Assembly: GCA_026390215.1 (NCBI GenBank)
Contig: JAPLGJ010000157.1
Location: forward strand, 1-13,685
Direction: 5' to 3'
Length of the DNA: 13,685 bases
Source: Caldisericota bacterium
GTDB taxonomy: Bacteria; Caldisericota; Caldisericia; Cryosericales; Cryosericaceae
The notes beneath the pieces are model-generated. The model did not search any database, was not told the DNA's origin, and saw nothing but the letters and a program-made list of their open reading frames with translations. How positions within the stretch are numbered: position 1 is the stretch's first letter; each line of letters begins with the position of its first letter. Position numbers and translations under genes: made by a program. Positions 13,679-13,685 of the stretch are shown piece by piece.

Positions 13679-13685
13679 GACAAAC

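Noticed and set aside
1..13685. Phage, insertion sequence, toxin-antitoxin, CRISPR, tRNA or rRNA
   Set aside because: No transposase or integrase, terminal repeats, repeat-spacer pattern or RNA-gene sequence is visible; almost the whole window is filled by recognised housekeeping and metabolic genes.
1..13685. A wholly new defence or biosynthetic system
   Set aside because: Nearly all genes belong to known families. Only the two extra membrane proteins in the Trk operon and the redox module remain open as candidates for undescribed function.

Overview
The window is a compact, GC-rich bacterial chromosome segment. Short Shine-Dalgarno-led intergenic gaps, ATGA stop/start overlaps and several GTG/TTG starts indicate ordinary bacterial translation. 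The gene content fits an anaerobe of the Thermotogota / Clostridia / Synergistota / Caldisericota type: a flavoprotein pair with a DUF1667 iron-sulfur protein, a CBS-regulated Mn-dependent pyrophosphatase, and two TrkA subunits beside one TrkH. No marker gene fixes the phylum. There are no RNA genes, mobile elements or CRISPR arrays, and the window reads as stable chromosome.

Left part, minus strand (4768 down to 1): a HutC-type GntR repressor (4732-4019), then a strong sigma-70-type promoter and a four-gene cluster. This cluster holds a GlpA/LhgO-like FAD dehydrogenase with an N-terminal BON-like segment and a C-terminal [2Fe-2S] domain (3920-2199), a pyridine-nucleotide-disulfide-type oxidoreductase (2202-919), a DUF1667 four-cysteine protein (922-521), and the N-terminal half of an FGGY sugar/polyol kinase (549 to beyond base 1). 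The first three are joined by ATGA overlaps and the kinase start overlaps the DUF1667 end. The likely scheme is that a polyol or hydroxy-acid is phosphorylated and/or oxidised, and electrons pass through two flavins and two Fe-S centres. The GntR protein is the obvious candidate regulator.

Middle, minus strand (7572 down to 4824): a BioF2-like GNAT acetyltransferase and a CBS-DRTGG family II inorganic pyrophosphatase, separated by a single base. Divergent from these on the plus strand are an HAD phosphatase of the phosphoglycolate type (7734-8387) and a YtcJ-type amidohydrolase (8495-10093), closed by a perfect 14-bp hairpin terminator.

Right part, minus strand (13678 down to 10173): a potassium-uptake operon with two tandem TrkA (RCK) gating subunits, a previously unlisted 45-residue single-span membrane peptide (12352-12215), TrkH, and a membrane-anchored extracytoplasmic OB-fold-like protein translationally coupled to TrkH. 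The two extra small membrane proteins are the best candidates for something new here, as possible accessory subunits of a Trk/Ktr transporter. The operon promoter lies beyond the right edge.
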